A stretch of DNA of 64,000 nt from Rhizobiaceae bacterium. GTDB lineage: Bacteria > Pseudomonadota > Alphaproteobacteria > Rhizobiales > Rhizobiaceae. Where the stretch lies: positions 1-64,000 of the forward strand of contig JAHBYY010000004.1 in NCBI GenBank assembly GCA_019635715.1, in the 5' to 3' direction. Under the pieces are notes generated by a model. The model did not search any database, had not been told where the DNA came from, and saw nothing but the letters and a program-made list of their open reading frames with translations. The position numbers were made by a program, and so were the translations under genes. Position 1 is the first letter of the stretch. The number at the start of each line of letters is the position of its first letter. This document shows, piece by piece, positions 8,046-16,748 of this stretch.

Positions 8046-9374
8046 TCAAAATCCGCCTCTCCCTGGTATCCACTCTGTCCCCGCCAGCGGCACCTGCGCC
8101 ATGGCGGCGGCCTCGATCGTCAGGGCGCAGAGGTCTTCCGGCTCGAGATTGTGGACGTGGCTCTTGCCGCAGGCGCGGGCGATCGTCTGGGCCTCCAGCG
8201 TCATCACCTTGAGGTAGTTGGCGAGCCGCCGACCGGCCAGCACCGGGTCGACGCGCTTCATCAGCTCCGGATCCTGGGTGGTGATGCCGGCCGGATCCTT
8301 GCCCTCGTGCCAGTCGTCATAGGCTCCGGCCGTCGTGCCGAGCTTTTGGTATTCCTCCTCCCAGTGCGGGTCGTTGTCGCCGATCGCCACAAGAGCCGCC
8401 GTGCCGATGGAGACGGCGTCGGCGCCCAGCGCCAGCGCCTTGGCGACATCCGCGCCGTTGCGCACGCCGCCCGAGATGATCAGTTGCACCTTGCGATGCA
8501 TGCCGAGGTCCTGCAGCGCCCGCACCGCCGGCCGGATGCAGGCGAGCGTCGGCTGGCCGACATTCTCGATGAACACCTCCTGCGTCGCCGCCGTGCCGCC
8601 CTGCATGCCGTCCAGCACGACGACATCGGCGCCGGACTTCACCGCCAGCGCCGTGTCGTAGTAGGGCCGTGCGCCGCCGACCTTGACGTAGATCGGCTTC
8701 TCCCAGTCGGTGAGTTCGCGCAGTTCCATGATCTTGATTTCGAGATCGTCGGGCCCGGTCCAATCGGGATGCCGGCAGGCCGAGCGCTGGTCGATCCCCT
8801 TGGGCAGCGTCCGCATTTCCGCGACCCGGTCCGAGATCTTCTGGCCGAGCAGCATGCCGCCGCCGCCGGGCTTGGCGCCCTGCCCGACCACCACCTCGAT
8901 CGCGTCGGCGCGGCGCAGGTCGCGCAGGTTCATGCCGTAGCGCGACGGCAGGTACTGGTAGACCAGCGTCTGGGAATGTCCGCGCTCCTCCTCGGTCATG
9001 CCGCCGTCGCCGGTGGTCGTCGAGGTGCCGGCGATCGTCGCGCCGCGCCCGAGCGCTTCCTTGGCCGGTCCCGACAGCGAGCCGAAGCTCATGCCGGCGA
9101 TGGTGATCGGGATCTTCAGCTCGATCGGCTTCTTCGCATGGCGGGTGCCGAGCACGACGTTGGTGTCGCAGCGCTCGCGATAGCCTTCCAGTGGATAGCG
9201 TGAGATCGACGCGCCGAGGAACAGCAGGTCGTCGAAATGCGGAACCCTGCGCTTGGCGCCGCCGCCGCGAATGTCGTAGATGCCGGTCGCCGCCGCCCGT
9301 CGGATCTCCGAAAGCGTGTATTCGTCGAAGGTGGCCGACTGCCGGGGCGTCGTCGTGGGATGGCGATGGCTCAT
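8046..9374 (-). CDS. glxD: FMN-binding glutamate synthase-family protein (GlxD/MgsC)
   Basis: A 442-residue protein equivalent to the FMN-binding synthase domain of GltB, a TIM barrel in which an amide-derived ammonia is combined with a 2-oxo acid. Typical stretches are GMSFGSLSGPAKEALGRGA, GQGAKPGGGGMLLGQK, YVKVGGARPYYD, VVLDGMQGGTAATQEVF and LIISGGVRNGADVAKALALGADAVSIGTA. The segment that in GltB holds the three cysteines of the 3Fe-4S cluster has none here (ALVAIGDNDPHWEEE... DPAGITTQDPEL). It follows glxC by 9 bp. The enzyme may be N-methylglutamate synthase subunit C rather than a true GOGAT part. Confidence 0.85.
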   Translation of the reverse strand: MSHRHPTTTPRQSATFDEYTLSEIRRAAATGIYDIRGGGAKRRVPHFDDLLFLGASISRYPLEGYRERCDTNVVLGTRHAKKPIELKIPITIAGMSFGSLSGPAKEALGRGATIAGTSTTTGDGGMTEEERGHSQTLVYQYLPSRYGMNLRDLRRADAIEVVVGQGAKPGGGGMLLGQKISDRVAEMRTLPKGIDQRSACRHPDWTGPDDLEIKIMELRELTDWEKPIYVKVGGARPYYDTALAVKSGADVVVLDGMQGGTAATQEVFIENVGQPTLACIRPAVRALQDLGMHRKVQLIISGGVRNGADVAKALALGADAVSIGTAALVAIGDNDPHWEEEYQKLGTTAGAYDDWHEGKDPAGITTQDPELMKRVDPVLAGRRLANYLKVMTLEAQTIARACGKSHVHNLEPEDLCALTIEAAAMAQVPLAGTEWIPGRGGF

Positions 9375-9383
9375 GCGGCAGTC

Positions 9384-10097
9384 CTAATAGGCATCGGCAT
9401 TGTCGATGTTGAAATTGTAGAGCTTGCGGGCCGACCCGTAGCGGGTGAAACTCGCCGGATCGACGTCGCCGAAGCCGGCCTTTTCCAGCAGCCCCTTCAG
9501 GCGCTCGATATGTTTCGGCTTCATCGCCTTCCTGATGCAATCCGCGCCCAGGCTCTTCACCTCGCCGCGCACGAAGATCTTGGCCTCGTAGATGGAATCG
9601 CCGAGCGCCTCGCCGGCGTCGCCGAGCACGACCAGCGTGCCCGACTGCGCCATGAAGGCCGACATGTGTCCGACATTGCCGCCGACGACGATGTCGATGC
9701 CCTTCATCGAGATGCCGCAGCGCGACGACGCATTGCCCTCGATGACCAGCAGCCCGCCGCGCCCCGTGGCGCCGGCATATTGGCTGGCGTCGCCCTTCAC
9801 CACGATGGCGCCCGACATCATGTTCTCGCCGACGCCCGGTCCGGCCGAGCCATGCACGGTGATCGCCGCGCCGTCGTTCATGCCGCCGCAATAATAGCCG
9901 ACGCTGCCCCGCACCGCGATCGCCACCGGGCTGTCGACGCCGACCGCCACCGAATGGCTGCCGCCTGGATTGAGCACTTCCCAGTCCTCGTTCGACCCGT
10001 CGCGCACCTGATGAAGCGCCTGGTTGAGGCTGCGCAGCGGCACCTTCCCCAGATCGAAGACGCGCGCCGACTCGGTCGTTTCGGCCATGGCAGCCAT
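9384..10097 (-). CDS. glxC: GXGXG-domain glutamate synthase-like subunit (GlxC/MgsB)
   Basis: A 237-residue protein matching the C-terminal GXGXG beta-helix domain of GltB. It shows repeated short Gly-rich turns such as GSVGYYCGGMNDGAAITVHG, GPGVGENMMSGAIVVKG, YAGATGRGGLLVIEGNASSRCG and GGNVGHMSAF. In GltB this domain is structural, contacting the amidotransferase and synthase domains. ATG 10097 follows the glxB stop by 2 bp; a second in-frame ATG at 10085 is possible. A long upstream in-frame extension overlaps glxB and is rejected. Together glxB, glxC and glxD are a GltB split into three genes, with domain order different from GltB. Confidence 0.85.
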   Translation of the reverse strand: MAAMAETTESARVFDLGKVPLRSLNQALHQVRDGSNEDWEVLNPGGSHSVAVGVDSPVAIAVRGSVGYYCGGMNDGAAITVHGSAGPGVGENMMSGAIVVKGDASQYAGATGRGGLLVIEGNASSRCGISMKGIDIVVGGNVGHMSAFMAQSGTLVVLGDAGEALGDSIYEAKIFVRGEVKSLGADCIRKAMKPKHIERLKGLLEKAGFGDVDPASFTRYGSARKLYNFNIDNADAY

Positions 10098-10099
10098 GC

Positions 10100-10996
10100 T
10101 CAATGTTCCCAGAAGTAGACGGTCGCCGGCTCCGGCTCCCAGACGCGCGCCGAACCTATGCCCGGCAGACGCGCCAGCGCCCGGTATTCCGAGCCGAAGG
10201 CGACATACTGGTCGGTTTCGGCCAGCACGGCCGGCTTGCAGGCGACCGGATCGCGCAACACGCCGAAGCCGGATTTGGTGCCCACGACGAAGGTGTAGAA
10301 GCCGTCGAGATCCCGCAGGCCGTCCTCCAGCGCCGTGCCGAGATCCTTGCCCTTGGCGATGCGCGCCGAAAGGTAGGCGGCGGCCACTTCGGTGTCGTTC
10401 TCGGTTTCGAAGGTCATGCCTTCGCGCACCAGGTCGCGGCGCACATTGTTGTGGTTGGACAGCGAGCCGTTGTGGACCAGGCACTGGTCCGGCCCGGTGG
10501 AGAACGGATGCGCGCCGAGCGTCGTGACCGCCGATTCCGTCGCCATGCGGGTATGGCCGATCCCATGCGTGCCGCTCATCGCGCGGACGCCGAAGCGCTC
10601 GACCACCGCATCCGGCAGCCCGACCTCCTTGTAGATCTCGACCGCGCTGCCGGCCCCCATGACGCGCACCTTCGGCCGCAACCTGGCAAGCGCGGCGCGG
10701 GCTGCGTCCGTCTCCGCCGCGGGCAGCTCGACGACGGCGTGCGTCGACTTGCGCACCACGGTCACCGGCGTGCCGATCGCCTCCGCGAGCGCGGTCTCCA
10801 GCCCCTCGAAATCGAGATCGGGTTGCGGCGACTGGATGGTGATTTTGGTCTGCCCCTGCGCGCCGACGCCGTAGATCGCGATTCCGGCGCTATCCGGTCC
10901 GCGGTCGGTCAACGACACCAGCATATCCGACAGCAGCGCCCCGAGCCGCGGCTCCAACGCCTTGTCCTTCAGAAACAAACCGACAATGCCGCACAT
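10100..10996 (-). CDS. glxB: Class II glutamine amidotransferase (GlxB/MgsA)
   Basis: A 298-residue Ntn-type glutamine amidotransferase. ATG 10996 is chosen because the next codon is Cys (MCGIVGLFLKD), which after Met removal is the nucleophile that releases ammonia from glutamine. Other family features are LTDRGPDSAGIAIYG, GTHGIGHTRMATES and HNGSLSNHNNVRRDL. It is the first gene of the glxBCD-glnT set and would feed ammonia to GlxD. A palindromic operator-like site lies about 65-90 bp upstream. Confidence 0.88.
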   Translation of the reverse strand: MCGIVGLFLKDKALEPRLGALLSDMLVSLTDRGPDSAGIAIYGVGAQGQTKITIQSPQPDLDFEGLETALAEAIGTPVTVVRKSTHAVVELPAAETDAARAALARLRPKVRVMGAGSAVEIYKEVGLPDAVVERFGVRAMSGTHGIGHTRMATESAVTTLGAHPFSTGPDQCLVHNGSLSNHNNVRRDLVREGMTFETENDTEVAAAYLSARIAKGKDLGTALEDGLRDLDGFYTFVVGTKSGFGVLRDPVACKPAVLAETDQYVAFGSEYRALARLPGIGSARVWEPEPATVYFWEH

Positions 10997-11059
10997 GATC
11001 TTCAGCCTCGCCACTACCCGGCACGCAACCTAGCAACTCGACTGGCAAAATTCAACAGC

Positions 11060-11085
11060 GTGAACTTATTTTCACATGAGTGAAA
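11060..11085. promoter_or_regulatory. Overlapping palindromes upstream of glxB, probable operator
   Basis: TTTCAC-ATGA-GTGAAA (11070-11085) is a perfect 6-4-6 inverted repeat. It overlaps a second one, GTGAA-CTTATT-TTCAC (11060-11075). Three related GTGAA/TTCAC half-sites in 26 bp, in an A/T-rich pocket between glxB and the phospholipase-like gene, suggest a dimeric regulator site. The regulator is not identified. Confidence 0.5.
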
Positions 11086-11177
11086 CAGGCCGCCATGCCG
11101 GACGATCCGGCACATCGCCGACGCGTCAGCAACTCGGCACCGCACGCAAAGCCCTTCACCGGAGCGCAGGCAGGCCG

Positions 11178-12734
11178 CTAGAGTTGCGATTCCAGCGGCA
11201 GACGGCCTGCGATCGTCGCCACGAGCTTGCGCCGCAGGCTGGCGTCCGGTTCCGCGCCCAGCAGTCTGCGCATCTTGCCCTTGCGGTCGTCCGTCCAGGC
11301 GGGGCGCTTGCCGTCGAGGCTCACCTTGAAGCTGGAGGTCGGCTGGATCTGCTGACGGAAGATCTCAGCAACCTCGGCGCAGAGGTCGGGATGATGGAAG
11401 ATCACCCCCATCTCCGTGTTCAGCGAGACCGACCGGGGATCGAAATTGAACGAGCCGACGAAGCCCGCCTGTCCATCGACGATGAACGCCTTGGTGTGAA
11501 GGCTGGCGCCGCGCGACCCGAACAGCGAGATCTTCTGCCTCTCGTCGTCCGGCTTGAGCTCATAGAGCGCCACGCCGGCCCTGAGCAGGGGCACGCGATA
11601 CCGCGAATAGGCGCCGTGGACGGCGGCCACGTCGGTGGCGGCCAGCGAATTGGTCAGGACCTCGACGCTTACCCCGCGGCGCACCAGGCTTGCGAACTGC
11701 GCGACGCCGCGCGCGCCGGGAATGAAGTAGGGCGAGGTCAGTTGGAGCGAACGCGTCGCCGAGGTGACCAGCGGAAAGATCGACTTGTAGAGCCAGTGGC
11801 TGCGCCCGTCGCCGCTCGATTTCGCGGGCGGATCCGCAAGCACGGCGATCTTCTCCGACCAGTGAAGGCGGTCTTTCCTGGAGAACAGGTCCTGGATCGA
11901 ATCCGCTTCGCGCAGGCGGTCGACATAGGGTCTCGCGGCCTCCGAGGCCGCCGTCGATTCCATGCGGTCGCGCAGGCCCGCGGGGTCGCCATCGTGCCAG
12001 CCGCGCAAAACCTTGAGCGGCTGGACGCTGGGGCTGTTCCAGAACGTGTCGAAAATGCTCTCCGCCTGGCCGACCGCGCTGCCCAGGGCCAGCAGGTCGA
12101 GGTCGCGGAAATTGACCGTGTCGGAGGCATCGAAATACGCATCGCCGATGTTGCGGCCACCGACGATCGCCAGGCGTCCGTCGGCGATCCACGATTTGTT
12201 GTGCATGCGCCGGGTCGAGGAAAAGGCACGGAACACCAGTTCGAATCCGCGCTGCAACGTCCCGACCCTGTTCCAGCTCGGGTTGAAGACCCGGACCTCG
12301 ATGTTGGGATGGCGGTCGAGGGCGAGGTAGGCTCCGTCCTTGCCGCGCAGGTTGATGTCGTCGAGCAGCAGCCGCACGCGCACGCCACGGTCGGCGGCGT
12401 GCACGATCTCGCGTGCGAGCAACAGGCCCGTGAGGTCGGTTTTCCAGTAGTAGTACTGGAGATCGAGGCTACGGCCGGCCGCCCGCGCCGTCAGCGCCCG
12501 CACGGCGAACGCCTCGAGATTGTCGGAACAGAGCACCAAGCCGCTCCAGCCCTTCCGCGCCTCCAGCATCGGCGCGGCCAGTCGATCGAGCGGCGTGTCG
12601 TCCTGCGCCAATGGCAGGGCGTAGGATGCCTCGCCGCGCGGCCGGCGCGCCAGTCGGCCATAGGCATAGATGCCGAGCGCTGAAACCAGCGAGGCGAGCA
12701 CGAAGGCGGCGATGACCCCGATCGCCACCGTCAT
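11178..12734 (-). CDS. Phospholipase D-like protein with two HKD motifs (cardiolipin synthase-like)
   Basis: A 518-residue membrane-anchored PLD-superfamily protein. One N-terminal hydrophobic segment lies at residues ~4-28. The two catalytic HxKx4D motifs are HNKSWIADGRLAIVGGRN (near residue 185) and HTKAFIVDGQAGFVGSFNFD (near 415). The closest known relatives of this layout are the ClsB/ClsC-type cardiolipin synthases, which join two phospholipids by transphosphatidylation, but nuclease or other phosphodiester chemistry cannot be excluded. It is divergent from an EEP-fold gene, a partnership also seen in the E. coli clsB-ybhP locus. Confidence 0.85.
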   Translation of the reverse strand: MTVAIGVIAAFVLASLVSALGIYAYGRLARRPRGEASYALPLAQDDTPLDRLAAPMLEARKGWSGLVLCSDNLEAFAVRALTARAAGRSLDLQYYYWKTDLTGLLLAREIVHAADRGVRVRLLLDDINLRGKDGAYLALDRHPNIEVRVFNPSWNRVGTLQRGFELVFRAFSSTRRMHNKSWIADGRLAIVGGRNIGDAYFDASDTVNFRDLDLLALGSAVGQAESIFDTFWNSPSVQPLKVLRGWHDGDPAGLRDRMESTAASEAARPYVDRLREADSIQDLFSRKDRLHWSEKIAVLADPPAKSSGDGRSHWLYKSIFPLVTSATRSLQLTSPYFIPGARGVAQFASLVRRGVSVEVLTNSLAATDVAAVHGAYSRYRVPLLRAGVALYELKPDDERQKISLFGSRGASLHTKAFIVDGQAGFVGSFNFDPRSVSLNTEMGVIFHHPDLCAEVAEIFRQQIQPTSSFKVSLDGKRPAWTDDRKGKMRRLLGAEPDASLRRKLVATIAGRLPLESQL

Positions 12735-12927
12735 GCGCGCGTCCGGCCTGCGTCGGAGCGTCCGAGACGAAGGATCGATGGATTGGTCGTCACCTGCCGC
12801 CCGTCATGATTGGAACCTTCCCGCCAGATGGCAATTCCCTCTTAAGATAACCATCTCTATACAGGTTTTCAGTGCGGGCGGTTCGGGTGATCATCGGCGG
12901 CATGCTGAGTCGGAGGATCGGTGAGGC

Positions 12928-13827
12928 ATGGGCAGAATGATGTGGAAGCCGGCGCTCGCCGAGTCGCTGCATCCGCTGCTGCGCCGCTTCCCGCATGTCG
13001 TTCCGATGCATACAACCGACCTCGCGGCCGGCGGCGGCGATGCGCTCGTCGCGTCTTACAACATCCACAAATGCGTCGGGCAGGACGGCCTCTTCAGCCC
13101 TCCCCGCATCATGTCGGTGATCGGCGAGATCGGCGCTGACATCATCGCCTTGCAGGAAGTCGACCAGCGCTTCGGCGAGCGCGTCGGCCTGCTGGACCTT
13201 GCCGTTCTGCGGGACAGATGCGGCCTGGTGCCGATTCCGCTCAGGCCGACCCGCAAGGGCCATGGCTGGCACGGCAATCTGGTGCTGTGCCGGGAGGGCG
13301 TGGTCAAGGCGGCGCGTCAGATGGCGCTGCCGGGGGTCGAGCCGCGCGGCGCGCTGATCGTCGACCTCGAACTGCCGGTCGGCCCGCTGCGCATCATCGC
13401 CGCCCATCTCGGCCTGCTGCGGCGCTCCCGCGCCCTGCAGGTCGAGGCGATCCTCAGCGCGGTCGGCGCCGACCAGCATGTGCCGACGCTGTTCCTTGGC
13501 GACCTGAACGAATGGCGGCTCGGGGCCCGGTCCTCGCTGCGCGCGCTCGAGGATTCCTTCCACGCACCCGCCCCCATGCTGCCGAGTTTTCCCGCCGGCT
13601 TCCCCATCCTGGCGCTCGACCGCATCATGGGCAATCTGCCGGGTCTCGTCGCCCGCGCCGCCGTCCACAATACCGCGCTCGCCCGCACCGCCTCCGACCA
13701 TCTGCCGGTCAAGGCCTGGGTCCACGTCGTCGGTGCCTCGCAAGGCGGCGAGCCGCCGCGGCCCGCAACGTCCGCGCAAAAAACCGCCGACCCCGATTTT
13801 GTGCCGGCCGGAGCGTTTCGGCCGTGA
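12928..13827 (+). CDS. Endonuclease/exonuclease/phosphatase (EEP) family protein, YbhP-like
   Basis: A 299-residue protein of the EEP superfamily (DNase I/sphingomyelinase fold), hydrolysing a phosphodiester or phosphoester with a divalent metal. Conserved elements in order are VASYNIHKCVG, IIALQEVDQRF (metal-binding Glu), IIAAHLGLLRRSR (catalytic His), LFLGDLNEW (Asp/Asn) and RTASDHLPVKAW at the C-terminus (Asp-His). No signal peptide is obvious. In E. coli the homologue ybhP is co-located with cardiolipin synthase clsB. The same pairing here, though divergent, suggests a linked role in phospholipid metabolism. The substrate is unknown, and the ATG at 12937 is an alternative start. Confidence 0.83.
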   Translation: MGRMMWKPALAESLHPLLRRFPHVVPMHTTDLAAGGGDALVASYNIHKCVGQDGLFSPPRIMSVIGEIGADIIALQEVDQRFGERVGLLDLAVLRDRCGLVPIPLRPTRKGHGWHGNLVLCREGVVKAARQMALPGVEPRGALIVDLELPVGPLRIIAAHLGLLRRSRALQVEAILSAVGADQHVPTLFLGDLNEWRLGARSSLRALEDSFHAPAPMLPSFPAGFPILALDRIMGNLPGLVARAAVHNTALARTASDHLPVKAWVHVVGASQGGEPPRPATSAQKTADPDFVPAGAFRP

Positions 13828-13904
13828 CAGGACACGCCCGCAGGTCCTAGAGCAGGCTTCCGGGCGGCGCTGCCGTCCGAAGGTCCGCTTTCCCGAGGTT
13901 CATC

Positions 13905-14597
13905 ATGTCCGACTTCGTCATTCAGCCGCCACCCTTGGCTGTAGTGCCTGTGGAAGACGGCCGCGGTTTCCCTGTCCGCCGCATCTTCTGCGTCGGCCGG
14001 AACTATGCGGCCCATGCGCGCGAAATGGGAGCGGACCCCGACCGCGAGCCCCCCTTCTTCTTTGCCAAGCCGGCCGACGCGATCCTCACCCAGGGCGCTG
14101 ACATGCCCTACCCGCCGCAGACCGGCGACCTGCACCACGAGATCGAGCTCGTCGCGGCGATCGGCAGGGGCGGCGCCGACATTCCGGCCGACATGGCGCT
14201 CGACCACGTCTGGGGCTATGCGGCGGGGCTCGATATGACGCGCCGCGACCTGCAGGGCGCTGCCAAGAAGGCGGGCCGGCCCTGGGACATGGGCAAGGGC
14301 TTCGACCACTCGGCGCCGATCGGAACGCTCGTTCCGGCGTCGCGGATCGGTCATCCCGGCACCGGCCGCATCGAACTGAAGGTCAACGGCACGCTTCGCC
14401 AGCAGGGCGACGTCGCGGACCTGATCTGGGGGATCGCCGAAACCGTCAGCTACCTGTCCTCCCTCGTGAGGCTCGCTCCCGGCGATCTGATCTTCACCGG
14501 AACTCCGGAAGGCGTCGCGGCCGTCGGACCCGGCGACCTGCTGGAAGGCTCGATCGAAGGCGTCGGCACCGTCACCACCCGCATCGTCTCACGCTGA
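13905..14597 (+). CDS. Fumarylacetoacetate hydrolase (FAH) family protein
   Basis: A 230-residue single-domain FAH-family enzyme. Features are FCVGRNYAAHAREMG, PFFFAKPADAI, HHEIELVAAIG (metal-binding Glu pair), WGYAAGLDMTRRDLQ and LIFTGTPEGVAAVGPGD. Family members hydrolyse or decarboxylate 2-oxo acids such as fumarylpyruvate, acylpyruvates or oxaloacetate with Mg2+ or Mn2+. The length fits the bacterial YcgM/FAHD1-like branch. It is followed 14 bp later by the dihydroorotase gene and is probably co-transcribed with it, but a pathway link is not evident. Confidence 0.88.
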   Translation: MSDFVIQPPPLAVVPVEDGRGFPVRRIFCVGRNYAAHAREMGADPDREPPFFFAKPADAILTQGADMPYPPQTGDLHHEIELVAAIGRGGADIPADMALDHVWGYAAGLDMTRRDLQGAAKKAGRPWDMGKGFDHSAPIGTLVPASRIGHPGTGRIELKVNGTLRQQGDVADLIWGIAETVSYLSSLVRLAPGDLIFTGTPEGVAAVGPGDLLEGSIEGVGTVTTRIVSR

Positions 14598-14611
14598 CCG
14601 GAGCAGCCGCC

Positions 14612-15652
14612 GTGACCCGCCTGACCATTCGACGCCCCAGCGACCTGCACGTCCACTTCCGCGACGGCGACGTGCTCCGGCACGTGGTCCCCTTCACCGC
14701 GCAGGCCTTTGCCAGGGCGATCGTCATGCCCAATCTGTCGCCGCCGGTGACCACCGCCGCGATGGCCCTCGCCTACCGCACGCGCATCATGGACGCCGTG
14801 CCGGCCAGCACGGACTTCACGCCGATGATGACGTGCTACCTGACCGACCACACCGACGCATCGGACCTCCTGGCAGGCCATCGCGACGGCATATTCGCCG
14901 CCGCCAAGCTCTATCCGGCGCACGCGACCACCAATTCGAGCCACGGCGTCAGCGCGATCGACAGAATTCATGACGTGCTGGGCGCCATGCAGGAGGCGGG
15001 GCTCCCCCTCCTGGTCCACGGAGAGCTGACGCGGCCCGACATCGACATCTTCGACCGCGAGCGCGGCTTCATCGAGGAGGTCCTGGTCCCGACGCTGGAG
15101 CGGTTCCCGCGCCTGCGGGTGGTGATGGAGCACATCACCACGGAAGACGGCGCGAAGGCGGCCGTCGCCTTCGGCGACCGCGTCGCCGCCACCATCACGC
15201 CGCAGCATCTCCTGTTCAATCGCAACGCGCTGTTCCAGGGCGGCCTGCGCCCGCACATGTACTGCCTGCCGATCCTGAAGCGGGAGAAGCACAGGCTGGC
15301 GCTGCGCCGGGCGGCCGTCAGCGGCCGGCCCAACTACTTCCTCGGCACCGACACGGCCCCCCATCTCCGGCACCTCAAGGAGGCGGATTGCGGATGCGCC
15401 GGCGTCTTCTCGGCTCCGGTCGCCGTCGAGGCCTATCTGCGGGTCTTCGAGGAGGAGGACGCGCTCGACCGCTTCGAGGCGTTCGCTTCGCTCAACGGCG
15501 CGGCCTTCTACGGCTTCGACCCTCCCGCAGAAACCGTGACCTACGTTCGCGCCTCCAGAACGGTCGAGGCCTCCGTTCCGGTGGGGGACGCGGGAGCGCT
15601 GGTGCCCCTGTTCGCGGGCGAGGACATCGCCTGGTCCTTGCAGTCCGGCTGA
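14612..15652 (+). CDS. pyrC: Dihydroorotase (class II)
   Basis: PyrC cyclises N-carbamoyl-L-aspartate to dihydroorotate in pyrimidine synthesis. The 346-residue length matches the E. coli-type class II enzyme. Metal ligands are in DLHVHFRD (H13, H15), the lysine that becomes carboxylated is K99 in AAAKLYPAHATTN, and further His ligands are in LLVHGEL and VVMEHIT. The catalytic Asp is in FLGTDTAPH. The GTG start at 14612 is supported by GGAGC eight bases upstream. The start lies 14 bp after the FAH-family gene. Confidence 0.95.
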   Translation: MTRLTIRRPSDLHVHFRDGDVLRHVVPFTAQAFARAIVMPNLSPPVTTAAMALAYRTRIMDAVPASTDFTPMMTCYLTDHTDASDLLAGHRDGIFAAAKLYPAHATTNSSHGVSAIDRIHDVLGAMQEAGLPLLVHGELTRPDIDIFDRERGFIEEVLVPTLERFPRLRVVMEHITTEDGAKAAVAFGDRVAATITPQHLLFNRNALFQGGLRPHMYCLPILKREKHRLALRRAAVSGRPNYFLGTDTAPHLRHLKEADCGCAGVFSAPVAVEAYLRVFEEEDALDRFEAFASLNGAAFYGFDPPAETVTYVRASRTVEASVPVGDAGALVPLFAGEDIAWSLQSG

Positions 15653-16043
15653 CGAGGCCGATCGGACAGGGCGGGACTTCGGCCTTCGACGGGAGTACTC
15701 GCCATGCCGCCGGCCCCGCGCGTCTGGGCTCGGCGCGTTCGACGCACCGGTTCCGCGTGGCTATCGCGCGACACGCCGAAGTTTCGCGATTTCAACGTTT
15801 GCCCCCGGATTCGACAGAGGTTAGATTAGAACCGAATCAGTCAGTGGCGGATGGCGAACCGCTCACCGGCGTTCCGGAAAGCCTTGGGGGGCTTTGAGGG
15901 GTTCGGTTCTCAGTGGTGCCTCGCCCATCCGGCCCGTCCCGGATGTCCTGGTTCTCGTAACAAAGTGATTGGTCCGCATGTCCGGCCGCTGGTGATCCCA
16001 GAGGCCAGGGCACGGGTAACGATTCTGGGCGCTTCTACCGTCG
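15653..16043 (+). other. 391-bp gap upstream of visN
   Basis: No coding region is visible. It contains one plausible promoter (described separately) and a 9-bp perfect inverted repeat, AGAACCGAA at 15828-15836 with TTCGGTTCT at 15902-15910. The long interval before a master regulator would have room for several binding sites, but none could be identified. Confidence 0.5.
15799..15827 (+). promoter_or_regulatory. Candidate sigma-70-type promoter for visNR
   Basis: TTGCCC (15799-15804) and TAGATT (15822-15827) are separated by 17 bases. It would give a leader of about 210 bases before visN. The match is moderate and no experimental analogue is known to me. Confidence 0.3.
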
Positions 16044-16748
16044 ATGTCATCTGCCGCCGTTCCGATCGATCCGTCCGCAAGCCGCGCCAGGCGTCTTGCG
16101 ACGCGCGCCGACCTCACCGGCTATCTGACAGCGCTGTGCCAGGCCCTCGGTGCGGACAGCTACATGCTGGTGGCGATCCTCCACGACCAGCGTCGCAGCG
16201 ACGTCCGCATCGTCGCGTCGAACTGGATCTATGACGCAACCCTGCTGGTGGGGCATCACCGCATCGCCATGCTGGCGGAGTCGGCCCAGGCCGCCGCCCT
16301 CGGCTTTCGGCCGGAACCGCTCGTCACCCGTGCCGCGCCTGCCGGCCTCGGCGGCGAGGATGCCCGCATCCTCGACATTCTCGGGCATTCCGAAATCTAC
16401 GCCCTGAGGCTGAATGTCGGGCGCCAGCGCTATTTCCTGCTGCTGTCCTCGGAGGAGCCCGGCATACTCGATCCGCACGACGTGATGCGGGCGCAGATGC
16501 GCTGCTGCTACGCGCTCGGCCAGGTGCCGGAACTGCTGGCCGCCACCGCTCAGCAGGATCCGCTGTCGGATCGCGAGCGCGAGTGCCTGTACTGGGTGTC
16601 GGAAGGCAAGACCTCGGACGAGATCGCGCTCATCCTCGGCGTCTCCGGGAACACCGTGAACACCTACGTCAATCACGCGATCCAGAAGTTCTCGGCGTCG
16701 AACCGCGCCGAAGCCGTCGCCACCGCGATCCGGAACGGCATCATATGA
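16044..16748 (+). CDS. visN: LuxR-family master flagellar regulator VisN
   Basis: A 234-residue regulator: an N-terminal ligand-binding-like domain (residues ~15-160) and a C-terminal LuxR-type helix-turn-helix, LSDRERECLYWVSEGKTSDEIALILGVSGNTVNTYVNHAIQKFSASNRAEAVATA. In Sinorhizobium meliloti VisN acts with VisR as a global activator at the top of the motility hierarchy. The gene overlaps visR by ATGA, so the two are translationally coupled. No good Shine-Dalgarno sequence precedes the ATG, leaving the exact start slightly open. Confidence 0.93.
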   Translation: MSSAAVPIDPSASRARRLATRADLTGYLTALCQALGADSYMLVAILHDQRRSDVRIVASNWIYDATLLVGHHRIAMLAESAQAAALGFRPEPLVTRAAPAGLGGEDARILDILGHSEIYALRLNVGRQRYFLLLSSEEPGILDPHDVMRAQMRCCYALGQVPELLAATAQQDPLSDRERECLYWVSEGKTSDEIALILGVSGNTVNTYVNHAIQKFSASNRAEAVATAIRNGII

